Source: Streptomyces luomodiensis
GTDB taxonomy: Bacteria; Actinomycetota; Actinomycetes; Streptomycetales; Streptomycetaceae
NCBI RefSeq assembly: GCF_031679605.1
Contig: NZ_CP117522.1
Coordinates: 8,432,001 to 8,496,000, forward strand
Length of the DNA stretch: 64,000 nt
Direction: 5' to 3'
The notes under the pieces were generated by a model. That model saw only the letters and a program-made list of their open reading frames with translations. It searched no databases and had not been told where the DNA came from. Below are positions 16,435 to 25,000 of this stretch, piece after piece. The position numbers and the translations under genes are program-made. The stretch's first letter is position 1. Each line of letters begins with the position of its first letter.

Positions 16435-17700
16435 ATGGCGGAAACGACGACAGAGGCTGTGAACCCTGGCGCGACAAGGAGCCGACGACGTCATGCCTAC
16501 GGCTTCGCCCTCTCGGCCGTGACCTTGGTGACGCTGACCGCGACGGTCGCCGCGCCCTCGCCGGTCTACCCGCTCTACCAGGCCGAATGGTCACTGGGGC
16601 CGGGCGTGCTGAGCCTGATGTTCGCGATATACGTCGTAGGCCTGCTGATCGTCCTCATCACGGCCGGGTCGCTGTCGGACCACACCGGTCGCCGGCCGGT
16701 GATACTCGCTGCCGCGCTGCTCGCGCTGATAGCCCTCGTGATCCTCGTCCTCGCCGGAGGCGTCGGCGCGGTGCTGGTGGCGCGGACCCTCCAAGGGGCG
16801 GCGATGGCGCTCGGGATCGGTGCCCTCGGCGCCGCCCTGCTGGACTTCGCCCCGCCCCATGGCGGCCGGCTCGCCGCTACGTTGAACGGCGCGCTGCCGC
16901 CGGTCGGCCTGGCGGTGGGATCGCTGCTGGGCGGTGTGTTCGTCCAGTTCGAGCCGGACCCCACCCGGCTCGTCTTCGTGGTGCTGTCGGTCGCGGTCAT
17001 CGTGCTCGGCGTGCTGGCCTTCTTCCTCCCGGAGCGCCACCCCCGCCGCCCCGGTGCGCTGGCCTCCCTGCGGCCCACCCTCAGTCTCCCGGCCCCGGTG
17101 CGTCCAGTGTTCTTCGCCGTGCTCGGCTGCATGCTCGCCTCCTGGGCACTCGCCGGCCTCTATCTCGGCATGGGCGCCACCCTCGTGCGAGGGATCTTCG
17201 ACGCCCCACAGGCGGTCGTCGGCGGCCTGGCGATCGCCTGCGTCACCGGGGTCGGCGCCCTCACCGGCATGGCCGGGCAGCGCCTGGACGCCCGGCATGT
17301 CATGATCACGGGTGCCATCGCACTCGTCATCGGCCCCCTGCTCATCCTCGCCGCCGTCCAGACCGGGCAGCTCTGGCTCATGTTCCTCGGCAACATCGTC
17401 GGCGGGATCGGTTTCGGCGGCGGTTTTCAAGGCGGGCTGCGGCTCATCCTCGCCGAAGCGCCGGAAGCCGACCGGGCCGGGCTGCTGTCGACCGTCTATC
17501 TGATCAGTTATTTCGCCTTCGGCGCGCCGTGCCTTCTCGCCGGGCTGCTCACCCCCACGCTCGGCCTGCGCACCGTCGTCATCGGCTACAGCGTCTTCGT
17601 CTCGCTCCTCTCCGCCGTCGCCCTCACGCTGCAACTCGCTCGTCGTGGTACCCGCACCGTCGAGATCGAAGCCGTGCGGGACGAGTTCGCCCGATCGTGA
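16435..17700 (+). CDS. MFS transporter
   Basis: A major facilitator superfamily protein of 421 residues with 12 hydrophobic segments. The loop 2-3 motif GSLSDHTGRRP is the MFS motif A, and a second-half equivalent follows TM8. The N-terminus (1-20) is hydrophilic and Arg-rich. The ATG at 16435 gives a natural N-terminus; its RBS (GGCGGAG) is unusually close, so the start is not certain. The TetR gene immediately upstream suggests inducible drug or metabolite efflux. No substrate can be deduced. A weak hairpin (TTCCGG/CCGGAA, about 17728-17751) follows the stop. Confidence 0.88.
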   Translation: MAETTTEAVNPGATRSRRRHAYGFALSAVTLVTLTATVAAPSPVYPLYQAEWSLGPGVLSLMFAIYVVGLLIVLITAGSLSDHTGRRPVILAAALLALIALVILVLAGGVGAVLVARTLQGAAMALGIGALGAALLDFAPPHGGRLAATLNGALPPVGLAVGSLLGGVFVQFEPDPTRLVFVVLSVAVIVLGVLAFFLPERHPRRPGALASLRPTLSLPAPVRPVFFAVLGCMLASWALAGLYLGMGATLVRGIFDAPQAVVGGLAIACVTGVGALTGMAGQRLDARHVMITGAIALVIGPLLILAAVQTGQLWLMFLGNIVGGIGFGGGFQGGLRLILAEAPEADRAGLLSTVYLISYFAFGAPCLLAGLLTPTLGLRTVVIGYSVFVSLLSAVALTLQLARRGTRTVEIEAVRDEFARS

Positions 17701-18135
17701 AATCCTCTCGAAGACTCCTGAGAATTCCGCCGGTTCCGGCCCCGGAAGCGGGTATCGCCGACGCATGTAAAACAAGTGGTAGTTGAGCACTCCGCTATGC
17801 CAAGTGCGGGTAAAATATCCTGGCGTACAGATTGTTTTTGGCCAACAATCCATCTATCAGGAGCCTCGCCTATCCCTTCGGCTTTAGTGATTTCTCTAAA
17901 ACGTTCGACTTAAGATCGACGTAGCGTCTGATGCCGAAGTCCGTGGAGGGCTGCAAGTGATATCGACAGATTCCGCATACGCGCGGGTTCAGCCCGGGAA
18001 ACCCGCCTGATCGGCCCCTGTGGGCTCTGCTGCAGCACCGCCGACCCCTGGGTCACGCAAGCCCGCTTACCGACGCCCCGACTCTCGTCCGCGGCGAGCG
18101 ATTTTGTCTTGATGGCGCTCCGATAGGGGATTCAG
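17701..18135. other. AT-richer gene-free region before the SARP gene
   Basis: No protein-coding frame is convincing in these 435 bases, and the composition between 17760 and 17970 is clearly less GC-rich than the surroundings. It contains the dyad GATTGTT (17830-17836) with AACAATC (17844-17850), TTCGAC (17904) and ATCGAC (17915) exactly 11 bp apart like SARP heptamer sites, a third ATCGAC at 17962, and a hairpin GCGGGTT (17983-17989)/AACCCGC (18000-18006) in the SARP leader. It probably holds the cluster regulator's promoter. Confidence 0.5.
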
Positions 18136-20778
18136 GTGATGCTCGAAAGGCGGCAGGACCGGCGACTCCGTGCGATGCCGAAACCCAGGACCGATGTCCG
18201 ATTCAACGTTCTCGGCCCGCTCCAGGTGGTCAGGGACGGTGCCATACTGCCGATGGGCGGCCCCAAGAAGCGCGCGGTTCTGGGCTACCTGCTGGTGCAT
18301 GCGAACGACGTGGTCGCCACCAGTCAGATGATCAAAGTGATCTGGCCCCAGGGAGCCCCCTCGACCGCGCGCAAGATGCTCCAGAACACCGTGTCGTGGT
18401 TCCGGAGCGTGCTCGCCGAACACGACCTCGCCCCGTCCTGCGCGTTGTTGACCCACTCACCCGGTTACCTTCTGCGGGTCGACGAGAGCATGGTCGACCT
18501 GCTCCGTTACGAACGACTGACCCGGGCCGGCCGCCAGGCGCTGGCCGACGGCCGGCGCGCCGAGGCCACCCGGACCCTGCGTGAGGCGCTCGACCTGTGG
18601 CGGGGCCCGGTGCTGGAGGACCTGACCGACACCGGCATCACCTGGCCCCGGCTGGCCGCCCTCCAGGAGGAACGGCTGACCACCCTGGAGGACTACCTGG
18701 AGGCGGAGATCGCCGCCGGCCGCCACCACCAGCACGTGGCGGAGCTCGACCAGTTGGTCACCGCGGAGCCGCACCGGGAGCGCGCCTGCCGGCTGTTGAT
18801 GATCGCGCTGTACCGCTGCGGCAGACAGGTCGACGCGCTGCGCGCCTACCACCGGACCCGCAAGGTACTGATGGACGACCTCGCCCTGGAACCCACCCGG
18901 GAGCTGCGCGAGCTGGAGTCCCGCATCCTCGCCCAGGACGTGTCCCTGCGCCCGGCCACCGAACCCGAGCTGCGGCTGACCCTCCCCGGCGCCGCGCACG
19001 CCCGCCCGGCACCGGCCGTCGAGGCCGTCCCGGACCGGGAGCCGACCGCCCACCGGGCCGGGGCCGAAGAGGCCGCGCCGTCCCCCAGACCGGCCGCCTC
19101 GACCGGGGAGCGCAAGCTCGTCTCCATCCTCACCACCTCGTTCGACCTCGGCCCCGAAGTGGACCCGGAGGACGTGGACGACCTGCTCGCCGACCTGGCC
19201 GCCGCGGTCCGCACCGAGGTGGAGACCGCCGGGGGCACCGTCGTGTGCTGCACCGGCTCCGCGGTCCAGGCGGTGTTCGGCGTCCCGCGCACCGGTGAAC
19301 ACGACATGCTGGCCGCGGTCCGCACCGGGCTGGCGGTACGCGACCGCTTCGCCGCCCGGGAGGACGCCGGCCCCCGGCCGGCCACCGTGCGCCTGTCGGT
19401 CAACACCGAAGAGGTCCTGATCAAGACGCACGGCGCGGCGCCGGAGGTGGTGAGCCCGGCGATCGACATCTGCCTGCGCCGGGTCTGGTCGCTGCCGCCG
19501 GACTCGGTGTGGATCTGCGAGGCGACCCGGCGCAGTGGGGGCGCCGACCTCATCCACGACCTCGCCCCGTACTCCTCGCCGGCCGGCCCGCCGCTGTGGC
19601 ACGCGACCGGGCTGCGCGGCGACCCCCCGTGCCCCGTCGACATCCCGCGGCCGCCGCTGGTCGACCGGGACCACGATCTGATGATCCTCCAGGAGCACTT
19701 CGACCAGGTGGTGCGGCGTGGGCGCGGGCGGATCCTGACCCTGGTCGGCGAGGCGGGCATGGGCAAGAGCCGTCTGGTGCTGGAGCTCGCCCGGCTGATC
19801 CGGCGCGGCCCCGACCGGGCCCGGGTGCTGCGGACCGGCACGGTGCACGGCCTGCGGACCGCCACCGCCGACCCGCTCGCCGGACTGGTCGCCTCCTGGG
19901 CCGGGCTGGCCCACGGCTGCACGCCCGAGGAGGCCGAGGCCAAGGTGACCGCCGCGGTGAGCGCGCTGCTCGGCGAGGAACCGGCGGCCCGGTCGCTGAC
20001 CCGCGACCTGCTCCCGCTGTTCGCCCCGGGCGGCCGGGCACGCGGCGGGCCGGACACCGGCGTACTGCACGCCGCCGTCGTCGACCTGCTCGTCCGGATC
20101 GCCGGGGAACTCCCGGTGGTGCTGGTGGTGGAGGACCTGCACGCGGCCGACGACGACCTGTCGCGGTTCCTCGGCCTGCTCGCCGGGCGGGTCGCCGCCA
20201 TCCCGCTGCTGTTGATCTCCACGGCCCGGCCGCAGCTCGCCCGCCGTCTGTGCTCCCAGGCATCCACCACCATCACGCTGGACCGGCTGACCGACGACGC
20301 GGTCCGGGAGCTGTGGGGGTCGGTGCTGCGGCGCGAGGACGGCGGCGACGGCGCCGGGCTGACCCCGGAGCTGTTCGACCGGATCGGCGGCAACCCCATG
20401 TTCGCCATCGAGTTCGCCCGGCAGCGGCTGCACGAGCCGGACGGTGCTCCGGAGGGCCGGCTGCCGGCCCGGATCTACCGGGTGGTCGCCGCCACCCTCG
20501 ACCGCCTCGCGCCGGATGAGAAGGAGATCCTGAAGGAGGCCACGCTGGTGTCCGGGCCCATCGTGCCGGACACCGTGGCCGCGCTGGGCTGCCACACCGT
20601 GGAGGTGGTACGGGGCTGCCTGGACGACCTGACCCGGCGGGACCTGCTGGTGCGCGACCGCGACGGCACGGGCTACGCCTTCGCGCACCCGGTGATCCGG
20701 GACGTGGCGCACGCCCAGTTACCGAAGGCCACCCGGTCCTGCGCCGACCGCCGGGCCGAGGCGCTGCGGGTCGGCTGA
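18136..20778 (+). CDS. SARP-family regulator with cyclase-like and AAA ATPase domains (PimR-like)
   Basis: A large pathway regulator, 880 residues. An OmpR-type winged helix at about 20-114 is followed by a bacterial transcriptional activation (BTAD) domain at 121-266, the SARP signature. After a Pro/Ala linker comes a degenerate adenylate/guanylate-cyclase-like domain (about 325-500), which starts ERKLVSILTTSFD and lacks the usual metal-binding Asp. An AAA ATPase domain has Walker A GEAGMGKS at 538-545. This SARP-LAL-like architecture is known from PimR of the pimaricin cluster, though this protein lacks a long C-terminal part. It probably activates the adjacent polyketide genes. The GTG at 18136 (followed by ATG) has AGGGGA upstream; Met14 is an alternative start. 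Confidence 0.88.
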   Translation: MMLERRQDRRLRAMPKPRTDVRFNVLGPLQVVRDGAILPMGGPKKRAVLGYLLVHANDVVATSQMIKVIWPQGAPSTARKMLQNTVSWFRSVLAEHDLAPSCALLTHSPGYLLRVDESMVDLLRYERLTRAGRQALADGRRAEATRTLREALDLWRGPVLEDLTDTGITWPRLAALQEERLTTLEDYLEAEIAAGRHHQHVAELDQLVTAEPHRERACRLLMIALYRCGRQVDALRAYHRTRKVLMDDLALEPTRELRELESRILAQDVSLRPATEPELRLTLPGAAHARPAPAVEAVPDREPTAHRAGAEEAAPSPRPAASTGERKLVSILTTSFDLGPEVDPEDVDDLLADLAAAVRTEVETAGGTVVCCTGSAVQAVFGVPRTGEHDMLAAVRTGLAVRDRFAAREDAGPRPATVRLSVNTEEVLIKTHGAAPEVVSPAIDICLRRVWSLPPDSVWICEATRRSGGADLIHDLAPYSSPAGPPLWHATGLRGDPPCPVDIPRPPLVDRDHDLMILQEHFDQVVRRGRGRILTLVGEAGMGKSRLVLELARLIRRGPDRARVLRTGTVHGLRTATADPLAGLVASWAGLAHGCTPEEAEAKVTAAVSALLGEEPAARSLTRDLLPLFAPGGRARGGPDTGVLHAAVVDLLVRIAGELPVVLVVEDLHAADDDLSRFLGLLAGRVAAIPLLLISTARPQLARRLCSQASTTITLDRLTDDAVRELWGSVLRREDGGDGAGLTPELFDRIGGNPMFAIEFARQRLHEPDGAPEGRLPARIYRVVAATLDRLAPDEKEILKEATLVSGPIVPDTVAALGCHTVEVVRGCLDDLTRRDLLVRDRDGTGYAFAHPVIRDVAHAQLPKATRSCADRRAEALRVG

Positions 20779-20817
20779 CGGCGGCGCTTCCGGGGCCGGC
20801 CGCGCCGCCGGGGCCGG

Positions 20818-20928
20818 CCCCGGCCACCGGCGACCGCCGGCCGTCCCCGGCCACTGGCGGTCGTCCGGGTCTGTCCCCGGCCACCGCCGGTCGGCCCCGA
20901 GGCCGGCCCCGGCCACCGGCGGTCGTTG
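20818..20928. repeat. Four imperfect direct repeats between convergent genes
   Basis: The unit CCCCGGCCACCGGCGGTC recurs with changes at 20818, 20845, 20875 and 20907, about 27-32 bp apart. It fills most of the 203 bp between the SARP stop and the SnoaL-like stop. It can fold into several GC hairpins and may act as a bidirectional terminator. Confidence 0.6.
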
Positions 20929-20981
20929 CCGTACCCGTGGGCCCACCGCCGGGTGGGTCCGGCCGGCCGCGGCGGCCGCGT

Positions 20982-21383
20982 CTAGTCGACGAGCACCTTG
21001 ACCGGGTCGCAGGACGCCCAGCACTCGGTGATCAGACCGTTCTCCACCTTGAGGATCTCGGTCAGCACCCGGGTGAACGTGGCACCCTCCGGCCCGATTT
21101 CGCCCGCGCCCGGACCCAGCTTGCCGATCACGCTCCAGTGCGTGGTGATGTACTCGTCCGTGATGATCGGCCCGACCAGGGTGGTGAATTTCGCCTCTTG
21201 GAAGATCGCGTTCACCGCCACCACCCACCTACGGACCGACTGCGCGTCGTTGATCGCGCTGAGGTCGCGGTCGGACTCCAGGCACAGCTTGAACCCGGGC
21301 GCGATGATCTCGTCGGTCAGATCCAGCTGGTTGTACCAGAGGTTGGTCCACTTCTCCCACAGGGACAGGTGCGTGGCGGTCAT
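20982..21383 (-). CDS. SnoaL-like/NTF2-fold protein
   Basis: A 133-residue NTF2-fold protein (SnoaL-like polyketide cyclase/epoxide hydrolase superfamily). It begins WEKWTNLWYNQLDLTDEIIA and ends EILKVENGLITECWASCDPV, typical first helix and last strands of the fold. Known members cyclise polyketides or open epoxides. The ATG (21381-21383) overlaps the FAD-monooxygenase TGA by four bases (ATGA), so it is translationally coupled and likely acts on that enzyme's product, for example by cyclisation after epoxidation or ring hydroxylation. That role is inference; a simple binding protein cannot be excluded. Confidence 0.82.
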   Translation of the reverse strand: MTATHLSLWEKWTNLWYNQLDLTDEIIAPGFKLCLESDRDLSAINDAQSVRRWVVAVNAIFQEAKFTTLVGPIITDEYITTHWSVIGKLGPGAGEIGPEGATFTRVLTEILKVENGLITECWASCDPVKVLVD

Positions 21384-22960
21384 ACGGGTCCTCCCGAGAG
21401 TGATCGTTGCGGCGTCGCGGACAGCAGCCCGCGACGCAGGTCGCCCACCAGCTCCGCCACCGACACACGGTCCGCGGCGGATCCGAAGACGTAGAAGTCC
21501 GGCCGCACCATCAGCGCGACCGCCGAGGACTCGGCCAGGAACGGCAGGTACACCCCGTCGTCGTCGGCCACCTCGCCCTCGCCCACCGGTGCCCCGGCCG
21601 GCACCACCCGCACCAGGCGGGTCCCGATGCCGGCCAGGAACTCCCGGTCGGCCTCGTCCAGCAGCGCCGCCGGGTCCTGCCCGGTCAGGAACACGAAGCC
21701 GCGTCCGGCCACGTCGTCGAAGCGTCCGGTGCCGGCGGTGCCGGTCACCCGGCCCTGCGGCATGTACGCGCCCGCGCCGGGGCCCGCCCCGGACAGCAGC
21801 CCCTCGGTCAGCGGCACCCCGCTGAGCTGTGGCGGCTCCTCGGCCTCCGGGTCGGCCGCCCGCGCCAGCAGCATGCTGTCGCGCACCGCGGCCGCGGCCG
21901 GGTCCAGCTCGCACACCATCTTGCCCAGCTCGATCGCGTAGCCGATGAAGTGCCGTAGGTGGCCGGTGCGTTCGACCGCGTAGCTGTCCAGCAGCGCCGG
22001 GTCGGCGCGGCCGCGCAGCACCAGGTCCAGCTTCCAGGCCAGGTTGGCCGCGTCCCGGACGCCGGCGCACATGCCCTGGCCGGCGAACGGGGGCATCAGA
22101 TGCGCGGCGTCCCCGGCCAGCAGGATCCGGCCGCGCCGCCACTGGTCCACCCACTGCGCGCGGAAGGTATACACCGAGTGCCGGTGCATGGTGGCGTTGT
22201 CCGGGGTGACGCCGTGCGGTTCCAGCAGCCGCCAGGCGGTCTCCGGCCGGTTCAGCTCCTCGACGCTCTCGCCCGGCAGCCGCATGAATTCCCAGCGACG
22301 GTGTTCCAGACCGCCGGAGACCACCGTGGTCGGCCGGGCCGGGTCGCAGATCTGGAGGTTGTTCGGCCGGAACTCGCGCGGCTCGTCCAGCACCAGGTCG
22401 CAGAGCAGCCAGTCGTAGAAGAACCCCAGGTCGGTCACGGTGGACCGGATGGCATGGCGCACCACGCTGTGCGCGCCGTCGCAGCCCACCACCCAGGAGG
22501 CGGTGAACCGGCGCCGGCCCGCACCGACCTCCACGTGATCGTCCCGCTCGACGCAGCCGGTCACCTCCACGCCGCGCAGCAGCCGCAGGTTCGGCAGCCG
22601 CTCGGCCCTCTCCTGCAACACTCGCTCCAGCGCCGGCTGGTGGAAGACCACCGACCTCGGCCAGCCGGCCGACCCGGGCGGGTCGCCGGCCAGCTCCAGG
22701 CGCATCAGCACCTGGCCGTCGGCGGTGTGGAACTCGTAGTCGACCGCCGGGTCCCCGACCTCGTGCAGCCGGTCCCCGATCCCGGCGGCCGCCAGATACC
22801 GCGCGGTCTCCCCGTCGAAGTGCACCGCCCGCGGGAACGGGTACGGCCGCTCGTAGCGCTCCAGCACGGTCACCCGCCAGCCCTGCTGGGCCAGCAGTAT
22901 CGCGGTCAGCCGGCCGACCGGCCCCCAGCCGACCACCAGCACGTCGCAGTCGGTGGTCAC
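21380..22960 (-). CDS. FAD-dependent aromatic monooxygenase (MhpA/PheA-like)
   Basis: A class A flavoprotein monooxygenase, 526 residues. It has a Rossmann GWGPVG at 11-16, the RAVHFDGET segment near 44-52 seen in 3-(3-hydroxyphenyl)propionate hydroxylases, the DG motif CDGAHSVVR at 160-168 and the GD motif GDAAHLMPPFAGQG at 283-296. A C-terminal thioredoxin-like domain follows from about 400. Such enzymes hydroxylate phenols or epoxidise double bonds using NAD(P)H and O2. Resemblance to a 3-hydroxyphenyl-acting enzyme fits an aryl-primed polyketide. The GTG start (22958-22960) overlaps the NmrA-like stop (GTGA), and the stop overlaps the SnoaL-like gene. The open frame beyond 22960 belongs to a shadow. 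Confidence 0.88.
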   Translation of the reverse strand: MTTDCDVLVVGWGPVGRLTAILLAQQGWRVTVLERYERPYPFPRAVHFDGETARYLAAAGIGDRLHEVGDPAVDYEFHTADGQVLMRLELAGDPPGSAGWPRSVVFHQPALERVLQERAERLPNLRLLRGVEVTGCVERDDHVEVGAGRRRFTASWVVGCDGAHSVVRHAIRSTVTDLGFFYDWLLCDLVLDEPREFRPNNLQICDPARPTTVVSGGLEHRRWEFMRLPGESVEELNRPETAWRLLEPHGVTPDNATMHRHSVYTFRAQWVDQWRRGRILLAGDAAHLMPPFAGQGMCAGVRDAANLAWKLDLVLRGRADPALLDSYAVERTGHLRHFIGYAIELGKMVCELDPAAAAVRDSMLLARAADPEAEEPPQLSGVPLTEGLLSGAGPGAGAYMPQGRVTGTAGTGRFDDVAGRGFVFLTGQDPAALLDEADREFLAGIGTRLVRVVPAGAPVGEGEVADDDGVYLPFLAESSAVALMVRPDFYVFGSAADRVSVAELVGDLRRGLLSATPQRSLSGGPV

Positions 22961-23805
22961 CGGAACGCCTCGATGTGGTCGGCGGCCCACTCCCGGTACG
23001 ACCGCGGCGGCCGGCCCAGGACTTCCGCCACCGCCCCGTCGACCCGCACCAGGCTCTCGTCGGTGTTGCGCAGCATGGTCAGCATCGCGTCGGCGACCGC
23101 CGGCGGGTAGTGCAGCCGCTCCACCATCGCCGCCCGAGCCACCGCCTCCGGGAGTTCCTCGAACGCCACCGGCTCGCCGAGCAGGCCGGACAGCACGGCC
23201 ACCTGCTCGGCGACCGTGATCACCTCGCCGCCGGTCAGCGTGTGCACCCGGGACCGGTGCGGGGCCGGGTCCGCCAGCACCCGGGCGGCCACCGCGCCCA
23301 CGTCCCGGGGATCCACCGCCGAACTGCGGAAGTCCCTGCCGAAGGCCCGCACCACCCGCTCGGCGCGCACCGACGGTGCCCACGGCAGCGTGTTGGACAT
23401 GAACGTGCCGCCGCGCAGCACCGTCCAGTCCAGGCCGGAGCCCTGGACCGCCGCCTCCGCCGCCAGGTTCGCCTGCTTGATGGCGCTGTCCCGCGCGCTG
23501 CCGGCCCGGATCGAGGACAGCAGCACCACATGCCGCACGCCCGCGTCGCGCACCGCGTCCACGATCGGCCCGGCCTGCGGTATCCCGGGCAGCACCAGGA
23601 GCAGGAACGCCCGGTCCACGCCGTCCAGCGCGGGACCCAGCGAGCCGGGGTCCGTCAGATCGCCGGTGACGACATCCACCGCCGTGGCCCAGCGCCGGGC
23701 GCCCTCGGGGTTCCGGGTGAGCACCCGGACCTTCTCTCCACGTTCCAGCAGCCGGTCGACGACCTCGCCGCCCACGGCCCCGGTAGCACCGGTCACCAAG
23801 ATCAC
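22957..23805 (-). CDS. NmrA-like NAD(P)-dependent reductase
   Basis: An atypical short-chain dehydrogenase of the NmrA/QOR2 type, 282 residues. The dinucleotide motif VTGATGAVGGEVV is at 4-16, NADP-type Arg at VRVLTRNPEG, and LLSSIRAGS follows. The classical YxxxK is not obvious: the usual Tyr-x3-Lys position reads RDSAIKQ, where only Lys is kept. It may therefore be a quinone/enone reductase or a redox sensor rather than a standard SDR. The start is GTG at 23803-23805 with AGGAGG at 23815-23820, directly after the DAHP synthase stop. It shares an operon with the monooxygenase, suggesting reduction of an oxidised aryl intermediate. Confidence 0.84.
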   Translation of the reverse strand: MILVTGATGAVGGEVVDRLLERGEKVRVLTRNPEGARRWATAVDVVTGDLTDPGSLGPALDGVDRAFLLLVLPGIPQAGPIVDAVRDAGVRHVVLLSSIRAGSARDSAIKQANLAAEAAVQGSGLDWTVLRGGTFMSNTLPWAPSVRAERVVRAFGRDFRSSAVDPRDVGAVAARVLADPAPHRSRVHTLTGGEVITVAEQVAVLSGLLGEPVAFEELPEAVARAAMVERLHYPPAVADAMLTMLRNTDESLVRVDGAVAEVLGRPPRSYREWAADHIEAFR

Positions 23806-23821
23806 GGGATCCAGCCTCCTG

Positions 23822-25000
23822 TCAGAAAATGGCGTCGATCAGCTCGGACGCCTGCTCTACGGTCAACCTCGGGTCGCACAGCGACAGGTAGCGCTCGGTC
23901 AGCGCGTGCTCCTCCTCCGGGCGGCCGACGCACTCGGTCACCCGCTCCGCGGCCACCTCCAGGTGCAGCCCGCCCACATGCCGGCCGGCCCGCTCCACCA
24001 CCCGGCGGAACTCCCGGCCCTCCGCGATCAGATCGGCCAGATACCGCGTCTTCAGCCCGCTCGCCGCCCGCCGGGTGTTGCCGTGCATCGGATCGCTCAG
24101 CCACACCACCGGGTGGCCGGCCGACACCACCGCCCGCACCAGCGGCGGCAGCGCCTCCGCGACCGCGTCCCGGCCCATCCGGAAGATCAATGTCAGCCGC
24201 CCCGGGACCCGGTCCGGGTCGAGCGCCGCGCACAGCCGCAGCAGCGTCTCCGGGTCGGTCGACGGGCCGATCTTGCAGCCCACCGGGTTGCGCACGGCGG
24301 CCAGCAGCGCCACATGCGCGTGGTCCAGCTGCCGGGTGCGCTCGCCGATCCACGGGAAGTGCGTGGAGCCCAGCAGCGATCGGCCGGCCGCCGGGTCATG
24401 CCGCACCAGACCGGCTTCGTAGTCCAGCACCAGCGCCTCATGGCTGCTCCACGGCCCCAGCCGCCCGCCGTCCGCCGCCTGGAGGCGCTGGGCGCGCAGG
24501 TCCCGCAGGATCTCCTCGCTCGCCTGGTACGCCCAGACCATCCGGCGCGGATCGGGCCGCCGGGCGAGCTCCGAGACCGTCTCCAGATTGACCATGTGCC
24601 CGCGGAAGACCGGTAGCGTCACCCCGTCGACCGTCTCGACCGGCGCCGACCGCGGCTTGGCGTACTGCCCGGCGATCCGCCCGATCCGCAGCACCGGCTG
24701 GCCGGTCCGCACCGCCATCCGGCCGGCCAGCTCCTCGATCGCCGCCACCTTCGCCGCGGTGTGCCCGGCACCCGACTCATAGAAGCTCTCCGCGCAGTCG
24801 CCCGCCTGCACCAGCCGGGCCTGGCCCCGCGCCACTTTCGCCAGGCCCCAGCCCAGGGCGGCCACCTCGGTGTGCGTCACCAGCGGCGCGGCGCCGCGCA
24901 GCCAGCCGAGCGCGGCGGCGTGCGCGGGGTGCGCGTCCCACTCCGGCTGCTGCGCGGCCGGCAGCGACTCCCACGCCGACGGCAGCGGTGCGCCCATCAT
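23822..25000 (-). CDS. Class II (plant-type) DAHP synthase
   Basis: First enzyme of the shikimate pathway: it condenses phosphoenolpyruvate with erythrose 4-phosphate to DAHP. It is 392 residues, shorter than housekeeping class II AroG-type enzymes (about 460) and like secondary-metabolism versions (PhzC, RifH). Metal ligands can be placed at Cys69 (QAGDCAESF), His306 (DPMHGNT), Glu348 (LHLEVA) and Asp376 (LCDPRLT). Substrate motifs RIGRIAGQYAKPRS and CKIGPSTDPE are present. The first of two adjacent ATGs (24998-25000) overlaps the LAL regulator stop (ATGA). It probably boosts chorismate for an aromatic starter. An aminoDAHP synthase (AHBA route) is the main alternative, but no AHBA gene is visible here. 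Confidence 0.9.
   Translation of the reverse strand: MMGAPLPSAWESLPAAQQPEWDAHPAHAAALGWLRGAAPLVTHTEVAALGWGLAKVARGQARLVQAGDCAESFYESGAGHTAAKVAAIEELAGRMAVRTGQPVLRIGRIAGQYAKPRSAPVETVDGVTLPVFRGHMVNLETVSELARRPDPRRMVWAYQASEEILRDLRAQRLQAADGGRLGPWSSHEALVLDYEAGLVRHDPAAGRSLLGSTHFPWIGERTRQLDHAHVALLAAVRNPVGCKIGPSTDPETLLRLCAALDPDRVPGRLTLIFRMGRDAVAEALPPLVRAVVSAGHPVVWLSDPMHGNTRRAASGLKTRYLADLIAEGREFRRVVERAGRHVGGLHLEVAAERVTECVGRPEEEHALTERYLSLCDPRLTVEQASELIDAIF

Noticed and set aside
23822..25000. Ansamycin (AHBA) cluster suggested by a RifH-like DAHP synthase
   Set aside because: The last PKS ends in a thioesterase and no amide synthase or AHBA synthase is present in the window. An aromatic acid starter fits better, though genes beyond 64000 could change this.
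23822..25000. Phenazine cluster suggested by a PhzC-like DAHP synthase
   Set aside because: No other phz-type genes are present; the gene is coupled to PKS regulation and tailoring genes.
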